Positions 1-7,682 of a stretch of 21,435 nucleotides of DNA are shown one piece after another. The stretch comes from Desulfovibrio sp. (GTDB lineage Bacteria; Desulfobacterota; Desulfovibrionia; Desulfovibrionales; Desulfovibrionaceae), in NCBI RefSeq assembly GCF_019424165.1, contig NZ_JAHZAA010000021.1, positions 1 through 21,435 of the forward strand, written 5' to 3'. The notes beneath the pieces were generated by a model. The model was given only the letters and a program-made list of their open reading frames with translations. It did no database searches and had not been told where the DNA came from. Numbering within the stretch: the stretch's first letter is position 1; each line of letters starts with the position of its first letter. The position numbers were made by a program, and so were the translations under genes.

Positions 1-2
1 TG

Positions 3-128
3 CGAGCCTTACTGGCAATTTGTATCCTGCCGCAGCGTGGTGCGGATTGTGCGGGTACAGCGCCTCTGGCGGAGGAGCTGCGGCCGTCAGATGATATCGC
101 CATTGGCAGTTCCAACAGCAGTAAGTAG
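3..128 (+). CDS. 3' end of an unrecognised gene (partial)
   Basis: An open frame enters from the left edge and stops at TAG 126-128, giving about 41 residues that begin RALLAICILPQRG and end SSNSSK. The stop codon overlaps the left arm of the hairpin at 127-164, as expected for a gene ending in its own terminator. The tail is short and hydrophilic and I recognise no family. Another frame is also open through this stretch, so the assignment rests on the stop-hairpin geometry alone. It converges with cooC on the other strand. Confidence 0.35.
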   Translation, partial: RALLAICILPQRGADCAGTAPLAEELRPSDDIAIGSSNSSK

Positions 129-164
129 TAAACGCCCCAGAGGAATATCTGTGGGGCGTTTACT
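127..164. terminator. Hairpin between converging genes, probable bidirectional terminator
   Basis: Perfect 13-bp arms AGTAAACGCCCCA (127-139) and TGGGGCGTTTACT (152-164) enclose a 12-nt loop. It lies between the plus-strand gene ending at 128 and cooC ending at 243 on the minus strand. The T-tract is short (TTTA) on either strand, so termination strength is uncertain. Confidence 0.6.
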
Positions 165-242
165 GGTAGAGCCTTGGTGCGGCTTCGTCATGCGGCGCGT
201 ATGGCCGGGATACAGCTCGTCTGTGCTGTGGCAGGGGAGGTG

Positions 243-1070
243 TCAGGCGCAGGCCTTTTCGGCGTAACAATCCTGATTCCACTGCTCCAGCAGACAACGG
301 AAGAAACGGTCCAGCATTTTCTGGTCCGTACCATCCAGGCCGAACACATTGGTTGTCAGCAACTGGCGATGCCGCAGTTGTGGAACAAGCGGCAGCGCCG
401 TGCGGTGATCCGGCAATTGTAGTTCGGGCGGGATGATGCACAGCTCCGCCCCCACGGTGCGGTTAAGCACCAGAGACTGCTTGTGCAGGCCCATATCGGC
501 GGCCATGCGTGAAACCTGTACGGCCGTCTGCAACGAGCGCAGGCTGGGTTCGGACACAACGAGCAAACGATCCACATGAGCCACTGTACCTCTGCCCAGG
601 TGTTCGACTCCGGCCTCCATATCCACAAGAACCCAGTCATTTCTTGCCAGCACCAGGTGGGCCAGCATGGCTTTGAGCAGGGCGTTGGCCTCGCAGGCGC
701 AGCCGCCATTGGCCGTGGTCAGGGCGCCCATGACGAGCAGGCGTTTACGGCCCACCGGCCATTGCCCCAGCGACGGCCCTGCCACCGGAAGCTCTGCGGA
801 AAGAATTTCCGGCAAATCTTCCACATGCGGGTTGAGCACCATCATGCCACCCTGGCCCGCAGGGCGGATGCGCTCACGAACCAGTTCGGCCCGCTGTGCC
901 AGGGCTACAGGCATGGCTTCAGCATCCAGGCCGGAGGCCTGCCCCAGTGAAAGGGCCGTGTCGGCATCTACCAGCCACACCTGGTGGCCCATGCGGGCCA
1001 GATAATCCCCCAGCCAGGCCGTGATGGTGGTTTTGCCCACGCCCCCCTTGCCGGAAACGGCAATCTTCAT
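243..1070 (-). CDS. cooC: CO dehydrogenase maturation ATPase CooC
   Basis: This is a cytoplasmic MinD/ParA-type P-loop ATPase that helps insert nickel into the C-cluster of CooS. The 275-residue protein starts MKIAVSGKGGVGKTT, a deviant Walker A with signature Lys8 and catalytic Lys13. The CxC motif C124-A-C126 matches the metal-binding pair of the CooC dimer interface. VLVDMEAG around D150 is the Walker B/switch region, with EHLGRGT just after. Length fits the family (about 255-280). The start is supported by AGGAGAGG just upstream of ATG. It lies 113 nt downstream of cooS on the same strand and is probably co-transcribed. The family is certain; the nickel role is from known CooC proteins. 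Confidence 0.93.
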   Translation of the reverse strand: MKIAVSGKGGVGKTTITAWLGDYLARMGHQVWLVDADTALSLGQASGLDAEAMPVALAQRAELVRERIRPAGQGGMMVLNPHVEDLPEILSAELPVAGPSLGQWPVGRKRLLVMGALTTANGGCACEANALLKAMLAHLVLARNDWVLVDMEAGVEHLGRGTVAHVDRLLVVSEPSLRSLQTAVQVSRMAADMGLHKQSLVLNRTVGAELCIIPPELQLPDHRTALPLVPQLRHRQLLTTNVFGLDGTDQKMLDRFFRCLLEQWNQDCYAEKACA

Positions 1071-1183
1071 AACCTCTCCTTATACCGTGCCACGCGGCAG
1101 ACCATCCGCCACATGTCTTTTATGCGCACCGCCCCCGTGGTCGCGCATCGGAACAAACAACCGTAGTGCATCTTGACGCCGGA

Positions 1184-3079
1184 TCAGGCGTTGAGCCCCA
1201 GGGCGCTCCGCTTGGCGCGGATGCGTTGATCCAGCAGATCTGCCGCCTTGACCGGATCGGCCTCGACCACAAAGGACGCCCCCACGAGTCCTTCCAGCCC
1301 GTTCAGGGCGATATCGGTGACCACGTCCGAGCCAAGAATGTTGGGCGGCAGCCCCAAATGGGTATAGACGCCGCTGGCGACGGCGTAAAGACCAATGGCC
1401 GCAGCTTTTTCAGAATACCATTCAGGAGCGGAGGCCACCACGGGCAGGTCGGAAATATCCACTCCCAGGCTGTTGGCGATAAGGCCGCAAAGGTGCATGA
1501 TGCGGGCATTGTCCACACAACTGCCCATATGCAGCACGGGTGGAATGCCCAAAGATGCGCAAAGTTTTTGCAGGCCTGGTCCCGCCATTGCCGCGCCCTC
1601 GGGCAACAGCAGCCCGGCCTTGCCTGCCGCCGTGGTTACGCAGCCCGTGACCAATACCATAATGTCTTTTTTGATCAGCTCTTTGATAATGCCCACATTG
1701 GCCGAATCCTGCCTGACCTTGGGATTGTTGCAGCCCACCACGGCCGCAAAGCCGCGCACGGTTCCGGCCTTGACGGCGTCCAGCAGCGGGTCCAGCGAGC
1801 CGCCCAGAGCTTCAAGAATGGCCTCGTTGGAAAAACCGGTCATGATGTTTACCGGAGACACGGGAATATCCACCCGGCCGGGGTCTCTGGCGGCAAAGGC
1901 CTCTATGGCCATATGCAGAATGGCTGTTGCCTCCTGCCGGGCATTTTCAGGCGTGAAGTTCATGTGCACGGCCCCGGTAAAGCGGGCTTTGGGGGCGGTG
2001 TCAATAAAGCGCGTGTGGTAGCAGGCGGCCACCTGCACAAGGCTCGGCATGATGCACTGATAGTCCACCACCACGGCTTCCACGGCTCCGGTCACAATTG
2101 CCAGCTCGGTCATGAGGTGGTTACCCGCCATGGGGATGCCCTGGCGCATGAGCAGTTCATTGCCCGTACAGCACAGCCCGGCCACGGTAATGCCCTCGGC
2201 CCCGGCCTGTCTGGCCAGCTCCAGCACCTCCGGTTCGCGTGAAACGGCAAGGATCATTTCGGATACAACGGGATTATGCCCGTGTACCAGAATGTTGACG
2301 GTTTCCTTTTTGATGACGCCCAGGTTGACTGTGGACATGCGCGGGCTGGGCGTGCCGAAAAGAATATCGCACAGTTCAGTGGCGATCATCGATCCGGCCC
2401 AGCCGTCGGACAGGGCGCAGCGGGCCGCGTGCAGCATGGTGTTGGGGGCATCGTTGTCGCAGCCCATATGGGTGCGGTGCATCATTTCGGCAATTTCGCG
2501 GTCTACGCCGCGCGGCGTGATGCCGAGCTTTTCCCATACAGCCCTGCGTTTGGCAGGCACACGGGAAATAAAATTCACCGCGCCGCGCCTGCTGCCGAAG
2601 TCGCTGTAACAGGCGTCTACCACAAGGGCGGCCACTTCGTTAACAGCGAGGCCGTCCACGGCGATGCCCAGCTCCCCGGCAATGCGCAGCAGCTTGGCCG
2701 GATCCCGGATTTCGTAGCCTTCGGCCTTGCCCTCGACCACGGCTTCAAGGGTTTCGATAACGTCGCGCCCGTGGTCGGAATGCCCGGCGGAGCCGCCGGC
2801 AATAAAACGTCCGAAATTTCGCGCCACAATAACGTGGGCATCCGCACCGCACACGCCGCGCGAGAGTTTGCCGCCGGGCGTGGCCTTGGCGCTGATGCGG
2901 CAAGGCCCCATGACGCAGTTGCGGCAGGTTGTGCCAAGTTCGCAAAAACGGCAGTGCGGGGTTTGCTGGGCCAGTCGGTCCCACGCGGTTTCAATGCCTT
3001 CTGCGCGGGCTTTGTGCAGCATTTTTTGGGCATCTTCCCAGATGGACATGTTGTTGATGTCAGCCTGCCTGTGGTCCAT
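1184..3079 (-). CDS. cooS: Anaerobic Ni-Fe carbon monoxide dehydrogenase, catalytic subunit
   Basis: Catalyses CO + H2O to CO2 + 2H+ + 2e-, acting as a cytoplasmic homodimer with Ni-Fe C-clusters. From ATG 3079 the protein is 631 residues, typical of monofunctional CooS. Near the N-terminus C43-x2-C46 should bind the interface D-cluster and C52, C55, C60 and C77 the B-cluster. C-cluster motifs follow: HGHNPVV, GLCCTGNE, VDYQCIMPS, VVGCNNPK, LVTGCVTTAAGKAG and LHMGSCVDNAR. I chose ATG 3079 because GAGGA lies 7 nt upstream. The frame is open further upstream to 3208, and ATG 3097 has no good ribosome site. The gene sits between cooA and cooC, with a CooA operator about 100 nt upstream. No cooF or CO-linked hydrogenase genes are in the window. 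Confidence 0.95.
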   Translation of the reverse strand: MDHRQADINNMSIWEDAQKMLHKARAEGIETAWDRLAQQTPHCRFCELGTTCRNCVMGPCRISAKATPGGKLSRGVCGADAHVIVARNFGRFIAGGSAGHSDHGRDVIETLEAVVEGKAEGYEIRDPAKLLRIAGELGIAVDGLAVNEVAALVVDACYSDFGSRRGAVNFISRVPAKRRAVWEKLGITPRGVDREIAEMMHRTHMGCDNDAPNTMLHAARCALSDGWAGSMIATELCDILFGTPSPRMSTVNLGVIKKETVNILVHGHNPVVSEMILAVSREPEVLELARQAGAEGITVAGLCCTGNELLMRQGIPMAGNHLMTELAIVTGAVEAVVVDYQCIMPSLVQVAACYHTRFIDTAPKARFTGAVHMNFTPENARQEATAILHMAIEAFAARDPGRVDIPVSPVNIMTGFSNEAILEALGGSLDPLLDAVKAGTVRGFAAVVGCNNPKVRQDSANVGIIKELIKKDIMVLVTGCVTTAAGKAGLLLPEGAAMAGPGLQKLCASLGIPPVLHMGSCVDNARIMHLCGLIANSLGVDISDLPVVASAPEWYSEKAAAIGLYAVASGVYTHLGLPPNILGSDVVTDIALNGLEGLVGASFVVEADPVKAADLLDQRIRAKRSALGLNA

Positions 3080-3176
3080 AGCGCTATCCTCGCTCATGCT
3101 GAAAGTTGCTGCCCTTGGGGCGTGCGCCCGGGCGCATATCATTTGCAACAATCTGGCATGGAACAGGCATTTTGTC

Positions 3177-3192
3177 TGTCGGCTGGCTGACA
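3177..3192 (-). promoter_or_regulatory. Predicted CooA operator upstream of cooS
   Basis: Read on the minus strand the site is TGTCA-GCCAGC-CGACA, matching the CooA-type pattern TGTCA-N6-CGACA known from Rhodospirillum coo promoters and its CRP/FNR symmetry. It lies 28 nt past the cooA stop codon, with its centre about 105 nt upstream of the cooS start. That suits CO-dependent activation of cooS-cooC by the adjacent regulator. I see no convincing -10 hexamer at the class II distance. Confidence 0.65.
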
Positions 3193-3219
3193 AAAAAGCA
3201 GGCGGCATGAAAAACGCGG

Positions 3220-3897
3220 TCAGCGCAGCAGTTCGCGCAGGCGCTCTTCATCCAGTATGCGATACAGGCCGCGCTGCTCTTTGTGCAGAATGCCGAGCCG
3301 GGTGAAGTCTGTGAGCAGGGTGGAGATGGTCTGGCGTGATGTGCCAAGGCTCTGGGCCAGCTTTTCGCCCGAAAGGGGCAGGCGGATAAGGCTGCCGGGC
3401 GCTTGCCCGTCCTCTTCCCGTGGCAGGTCTGTGAGCAGGCGCGCCAGGCGTACGGTCACATCGCGCAGGGCAAGACCGTCAATAATGCTGAAGCAGCTTT
3501 TCAGCATGCCGCCCAAAACGCGCACAATGGGCATGGTGAATTCCGGCATGGCCATCATGCCCCTGTTAAAGGTGGGCGTATCCAGAAAAAGAATGGCAGA
3601 GTCATCCACTGCCTGTACCAGTGCGTTGGAATGGCTGACAAAAAGATCACCGGGTTTCAGAAAACCAATGGTGAATTCGCGTTCTTCGCACGACAGATAC
3701 ACGCGGATAAGGCCGGACTTGACGATAAAGACAAAACTTTCCTGTTTCTGCGGTTCCTGATCAGAGAGATGATCATCGTAGCGGGGAGTGAAAATAATGG
3801 ACTGGCGGGGACAGAACCGCTCATGAAAAGCGGCCAGCAAGGGGGCGAATTCCGGCCGTGAAAGTTCGTCCAGAAGATTGATGTTGCTGAATTTCAT
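3220..3897 (-). CDS. cooA: CooA-type CO-sensing haem regulator (CRP/FNR family)
   Basis: A 225-residue CRP/FNR protein. The N-terminal effector domain contains RVYLSCEEREFTIGFLKPGD followed by LFVSHSNALVQA, which lines up closely with Rhodospirillum CooA. The haem-ligand His77 equivalent is present (H89), but the Cys75 position is Val87 and there is no Pro2 (the start is MKFSN). An insertion rich in polar residues lies near 41-53. The C-terminal helix-turn-helix reads GEKLAQSLGTSRQTISTLL; SRQT is the DNA-recognition signature shared with CooA. AAAGGGGGC precedes the ATG by a few bases. Its position beside cooS-cooC and a matching operator supports CO regulation. A generic FNR-like regulator is the alternative. 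Confidence 0.85.
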   Translation of the reverse strand: MKFSNINLLDELSRPEFAPLLAAFHERFCPRQSIIFTPRYDDHLSDQEPQKQESFVFIVKSGLIRVYLSCEEREFTIGFLKPGDLFVSHSNALVQAVDDSAILFLDTPTFNRGMMAMPEFTMPIVRVLGGMLKSCFSIIDGLALRDVTVRLARLLTDLPREEDGQAPGSLIRLPLSGEKLAQSLGTSRQTISTLLTDFTRLGILHKEQRGLYRILDEERLRELLR

Positions 3898-3938
3898 GTT
3901 GCCCCCTTTTCAAAGCGTTTGTCTGCACCCGCATGAAG

Positions 3939-3966
3939 AGCATAGAGGCTGCATACGGTCTGTCAA
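3939..3966 (-). promoter_or_regulatory. Sigma-70-type promoter of cooA
   Basis: On the minus strand, TTGACA (3966-3961), a 16-nt spacer and TATGCT (3944-3939) form a strong -35/-10 pair. Transcription would begin near 3932, leaving a leader of about 34 nt before the cooA ATG at 3897. This gives the regulator its own promoter, separate from cooS. Confidence 0.6.
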
Positions 3967-4109
3967 CCACGCGTTTCTCCGCGTTTTCCGACAGGGGGCC
4001 GCATTATAGGGACAACATCCGGCATATGGTGGGCAAGTACCCGGCAGCCGGTGGACATATGGAGATTTGCCCGCGCTGCGCGGCAGTGGCGCGGCATATG
4101 CGCAAACGC

Positions 4110-4139
4110 AAAAAACCCGCGGCTGTCCACGGGATTTTT
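4110..4139 (-). terminator. Rho-independent terminator of hypC
   Basis: A hairpin with about 13-bp arms (one mismatch and one G-U pair) and a CTGT loop lies between hypC and cooA. On the minus strand it reads AAAAATCCCGTGG, loop, CCGCGGGTTTTTT, ending in a clear T-tract about 35 nt past the hypC stop. It isolates hypC from the coo genes. Confidence 0.75.
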
Positions 4140-4173
4140 GATGGAATTTTACATTGCAAGGCCGTAAGCAGTG

Positions 4174-4422
4174 TCAGAACTGCGGCGGGTTTTCCAGGGC
4201 CTGCGCCAGCTCTCGCAGGGCAGACAGGCTTTCTTCGGCTTCTTTGGGCGTCAGGGTATGCAGGGCAAAGCCGGCATGTACGATAACGTAATCCCCGATC
4301 TGGGGTTCCTTGGGCAAAAGCATTACCGAAGCGTTCAAAAAGGTCTGGCTTTCACCCACGCGTACGCGGGCCATGCCTTCGCCGAACAGTTCTTCAATGC
4401 GGGCAGGAATGGCAAGACACAT
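4174..4422 (-). CDS. hypC: Hydrogenase maturation chaperone HypC/HupF family
   Basis: A small cytoplasmic chaperone that carries the Fe(CN)2CO precursor with HypD during [NiFe]-hydrogenase assembly. The 82-residue protein begins MCLAIPARIEEL, where Cys2 is the essential ligand exposed after Met removal. RVGESQTFLNASVMLLP and GDYVIVHAGFALHTL are the conserved OB-fold strands. A GTG six bases upstream would put two extra residues before Cys2 and overlaps the ribosome site, so ATG 4422, with AGAGG at normal spacing, is the start. It appears as a single gene with its own terminator. No other hyp genes are in the window. Confidence 0.93.
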   Translation of the reverse strand: MCLAIPARIEELFGEGMARVRVGESQTFLNASVMLLPKEPQIGDYVIVHAGFALHTLTPKEAEESLSALRELAQALENPPQF

Positions 4423-4439
4423 AGTCACCTCTTGTCAGG

Positions 4440-4467
4440 CATATAAACACCATTGCGGCTTCGGCAA
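4440..4467 (-). promoter_or_regulatory. Possible hypC promoter
   Basis: On the minus strand TTGCCG (4467-4462) and TATATG (4445-4440), spaced by 16 nt, each match the sigma-70 consensus at four of six bases. The transcript would begin about 10 nt before the hypC start codon, an unusually short leader. Confidence 0.3.
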
Positions 4468-4800
4468 GCCCCGAAGCGGCCGGAAGTCGCCGCAAACTGA
4501 AGAAAAGTCAGTTTAACAGCCCCGGCTGCGCTAGGCAAGCAGCCGTTGCCCCGAAGACGCAAGCACGGGGAATTTTTCAGGCTTTGCGGCAAAGGCCCGC
4601 CCTTGCGCGCTGCCAGGGCCAAACCTTGACTTTGCACGGCTATTTGCCCAAACTACAGTGATTTTTCCACCAGGGGCTGTCCTGAAATAAGCCTTTTGCC
4701 CAAAAGCCTGCGTCACCCGGCCTTTTTCCGGTCGAGTACCACAAGAGTATGCTCCCTTCACAAAAAGGGCCGGATTTCTTGCTCTTGGCGCAAAATTCTT
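4468..4800. other. Gene-free divergent region between hypC and ileS
   Basis: No convincing coding frame is seen. The stretch holds three hairpins: AAACTGA/TCAGTTT (4494-4514), CGGCTGC/GCAGCCG (around 4523-4545), and CCCCG/CGGGG (4549-4570) followed by AATTTTT. The last resembles a weak plus-strand terminator. A small RNA is possible, but I find no clear promoter for one. Confidence 0.35.
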
Positions 4801-4802
4801 GT

Positions 4803-4831
4803 TTGGCGGCAAGCCCAGAAGAACATATTAT
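4803..4831 (+). promoter_or_regulatory. Sigma-70-type promoter of ileS
   Basis: TTGGCG (4803-4808), a 17-nt spacer and TATTAT (4826-4831) form a good promoter. Transcription would start near 4838, about 24 nt before the ileS ATG. I see no T-box or other leader structure in so short an untranslated region. Confidence 0.6.
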
Positions 4832-4861
4832 ATCTTGCGACATTCAGTGCCGGGAGCCTCC

Positions 4862-7678
4862 ATGAGTGATTATAAAAAAACGCTGAACTTGCCTCAAACC
4901 GCTTTTCCAATGAAGGCCAATCTGGCCCAGCGTGAGCCGGAAGCCATCAAAAAATGGGAAGCCGCCAATGCCTGTGCCGCCATGGTTGAGGCCTCGGGCA
5001 GCGAGGGAACCTATATTCTGCATGACGGCCCGCCCTACGCCAACGGGCATCTGCACATGGGACACGCGCTGAACAAGATTCTCAAGGATATTATCGTCAA
5101 GTCGCGCAACATGGCGGGCTATGCCTCGTGGTATGTTCCCGGTTGGGACTGCCACGGTCTGCCCATCGAGCACAAGGTGGAGCAGGACCTCAAGGAAAAA
5201 AAGAAAAGCCTGCCGGCCCATGTGGTGCGCAAGCTCTGCCGTGAATATGCCAACAAATGGCTTGATGTGCAGCGCAAGGAATTCAAGCGTCTGGGTGTTC
5301 TGGGTGACTGGGATCATCCCTATATCAGCATGGACCCGGCGTATGAGGCCGTTACGGCCGGGGAGCTTGCCAAGTTTGTGGCTGCCGGTGGCGTTGCGCG
5401 TGCCAAGAAGCCCATTTACTGGTGCTGCTCCTGCCATACGGCGCTGGCCGAGGCGGAAGTGGAGTATAACGACCACACCTCGCCCTCTGTGTATGTGCGC
5501 TTCGCCCTGCCCGATGAAGGCCTGAAAAAGGTCTTTGCCGTCGCTGACCCGGCGCGCGCCCATGTGGTCATCTGGACGACCACGCCCTGGACCCTGCCGG
5601 ATAATATGGCCGTATGCCTGCACCCCGAATTTACCTATGCGCTGGTGGAGGCCGAAGGCAGCCAGTACATTCTTGCGGAAGAGCTGGTGGCCTCCTGCGC
5701 CGAGACGTTCGGCTGGAGCGAATACACCATTCTTGACCGCGCCACCGGGGAACGCCTTGAAGGCCTCACGGCGCGCCACCCGTTCTATGACAGGCCGTCG
5801 CCGTTGGTGCTGGGCCTGCATGTGACCCTGGACGCCGGTACGGGCTGCGTGCACACCGCGCCGGGCCACGGCCGTGAAGACTATGATGTGGGCCTCAAGT
5901 ACGGGCTGGAAATCTATTCGCCCATGGATGACGCCGGGCGCTTTTTGCCTGCCGTGGAGTTTTTCGCCGGGCTTAATGTTTTTGAAGCCAACCCCAAGGT
6001 TATCGAAAAACTTGAAGAAGTGGGCGCGTTGCTGCAAAAGGGCAAAATCCGCCACTCCTACCCGCATTGCTGGCGCTGCAAGGAGCCGGTCATCTTCCGC
6101 GCGACCACCCAGTGGTTTATCAGCATGGAAAAGAACGACCTGCGTGCCCGCGCCCTCAAGGCCATTGATGAAGAAGTTCGCTGGATTCCCGCCTGGGGCC
6201 GTGAGCGCATCCATAACATGGTCGAGTTTCGCCCGGACTGGTGCATCTCGCGCCAGCGGCAGTGGGGCGTACCCATTCTGGCCCTGCTGTGCGAAGACTG
6301 CGGCGAGGCCTGGAACGATCCGGCCTGGATGCAGGAAATCGCCGCCCGCTTTGCCAAGCATCCCACGGGCTGCGACTACTGGTACGAAGCTGAACTGAAA
6401 GATGTCGTGCCTGAAGGTCTTGCCTGCCCCCATTGCGGCGGCAGCCACTGGAAGCGCGAAACCGACATTCTTGATGTCTGGTTTGACTCCGGCACGAGCT
6501 TTGCCGCTGTGCTGGAACAACGCCCGGAACTGGGCTTCCCCGCAGACCTGTATCTTGAAGGTTCGGACCAGCATCGCGGCTGGTTCCACAGTTCACTGCT
6601 GGTCAGCGAGGGTACGCGCGGCTGCGCGCCTTACCGCGCCGTACTCACCCACGGTTACGTGGTGGACGGGGACGGCCGCAAGATGTCCAAATCTGTGGGC
6701 AACGTGATCGCGCCGCAGGAACTCATTGAAAAATTCGGCGCTGAAATCGTGCGTCTGTGGGTCTCTTCGGTGGAATACCGCGAAGATATCCGCCTTTCGG
6801 ACGAAATTCTTGGCCGCCTGGTGGACGCCTACCGTCGCATCCGCAATACCTGCCGCTTTATTATGGGCAACCTGAGCGATATCACCGCGCACGACCTGCT
6901 GCCGCTGGACAGGTTGCAGCCGCTGGACCGCTTTGCCCTGGACGTGGCCGGGCGCGTGCACGAACGTGTGCAGCAGGCCTATATGGATTTTGATTTCCAC
7001 AAGGTCTACCACACCCTGCACAACTATTGCGTCACGGACCTTTCTTCCGTGTATCTGGATATTCTTAAAGACCGCCTCTATGCCTCTGCGCCGCACAGCG
7101 AGGAGCGCCGCTCGGCCCAGACGGCCCTGTGGCATATTCTGTGCCTTTTGCTGCGCGACATGGCCCCGGTATTGTCCTTCACCGCCGAGGAAATCTTCAG
7201 CCATCTGCCGGAGAGCCTGCGTGGGCCGGAAACAACGGTCTTTGCCCTGCCGCCGATGCCTGCGGCCCCCTATCTGCTGGATGAAGGCACGCGTGATGAC
7301 TGGAACGTGCTGCTGGCCGTGCGCGGCGCCGTAACAAAGGCCATTGAGCCCATGCGGCGTGAGGGCGTTATCGGGCATTCGCTGGATACGCGCATCACCC
7401 TTTTTGTGGCGGACGAACTGCGCCAGCGCCTGGAAGGCCTGCATACCGACCTGCGCGCCGTGTGCATTGTGTCGCAACTGCATCTGGAAGCGCTGGACCG
7501 CGCCCCGCAGGCCGCGTACCGGGATGAGGAAGTGGCGGGTCTTGCCATCGGCGTTGAAAAGGCCAGGGGCGAAAAATGCGAGCGCTGCTGGATTTACAGC
7601 ACCGAGCTTGGCTCCGACGCTTCGCATCCCGCCTTGTGCCCGCGTTGCACAGCGGTTATCAAGGGTATGGAATCCTGA
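4862..7678 (+). CDS. ileS: Isoleucyl-tRNA synthetase
   Basis: A class I aminoacyl-tRNA synthetase that charges tRNA-Ile, with CP1 editing of valine. From ATG 4862 it is 938 residues, the usual bacterial length. The HIGH-type motif HMGH is near residues 65-68 in PPYANGHLHMGHALNK. GRKMSKSVGN, with KMSKS from residue 607, is the second ATP-binding motif. WTTTPWTLP and HTAPGHGREDY belong to the editing domain. A C-terminal zinc finger is formed by C906, C909, C926 and C929. GGGAG just upstream supports this ATG; the frame is open to 4799, but the extra residues are not conserved IleRS sequence. It leads the ileS-lspA cluster, with lspA beginning 4 nt after its stop. Confidence 0.98.
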   Translation: MSDYKKTLNLPQTAFPMKANLAQREPEAIKKWEAANACAAMVEASGSEGTYILHDGPPYANGHLHMGHALNKILKDIIVKSRNMAGYASWYVPGWDCHGLPIEHKVEQDLKEKKKSLPAHVVRKLCREYANKWLDVQRKEFKRLGVLGDWDHPYISMDPAYEAVTAGELAKFVAAGGVARAKKPIYWCCSCHTALAEAEVEYNDHTSPSVYVRFALPDEGLKKVFAVADPARAHVVIWTTTPWTLPDNMAVCLHPEFTYALVEAEGSQYILAEELVASCAETFGWSEYTILDRATGERLEGLTARHPFYDRPSPLVLGLHVTLDAGTGCVHTAPGHGREDYDVGLKYGLEIYSPMDDAGRFLPAVEFFAGLNVFEANPKVIEKLEEVGALLQKGKIRHSYPHCWRCKEPVIFRATTQWFISMEKNDLRARALKAIDEEVRWIPAWGRERIHNMVEFRPDWCISRQRQWGVPILALLCEDCGEAWNDPAWMQEIAARFAKHPTGCDYWYEAELKDVVPEGLACPHCGGSHWKRETDILDVWFDSGTSFAAVLEQRPELGFPADLYLEGSDQHRGWFHSSLLVSEGTRGCAPYRAVLTHGYVVDGDGRKMSKSVGNVIAPQELIEKFGAEIVRLWVSSVEYREDIRLSDEILGRLVDAYRRIRNTCRFIMGNLSDITAHDLLPLDRLQPLDRFALDVAGRVHERVQQAYMDFDFHKVYHTLHNYCVTDLSSVYLDILKDRLYASAPHSEERRSAQTALWHILCLLLRDMAPVLSFTAEEIFSHLPESLRGPETTVFALPPMPAAPYLLDEGTRDDWNVLLAVRGAVTKAIEPMRREGVIGHSLDTRITLFVADELRQRLEGLHTDLRAVCIVSQLHLEALDRAPQAAYRDEEVAGLAIGVEKARGEKCERCWIYSTELGSDASHPALCPRCTAVIKGMES

Positions 7679-7682
7679 GGAC

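Noticed and set aside
1166..2242. Long plus-strand open frame opposite cooS
   Set aside because: It is His/Gly-rich, without motifs or a ribosome site, and lies antisense to the clear cooS gene; GC-rich codon bias creates such shadow frames.
3961..3993. TGTCA and CGACA half-sites upstream of cooA as a second CooA operator
   Set aside because: The half-sites are 23 nt apart instead of 6, and the first is part of the cooA -35 box.
4831..4861. T-box or other riboswitch controlling ileS
   Set aside because: The predicted leader is only about 24 nt, too short, and T-box leaders of ileS belong mainly to Gram-positive bacteria.
4844..6589. 581-codon minus-strand open frame opposite ileS
   Set aside because: Antisense shadow of ileS, with atypical composition and no recognisable domain.
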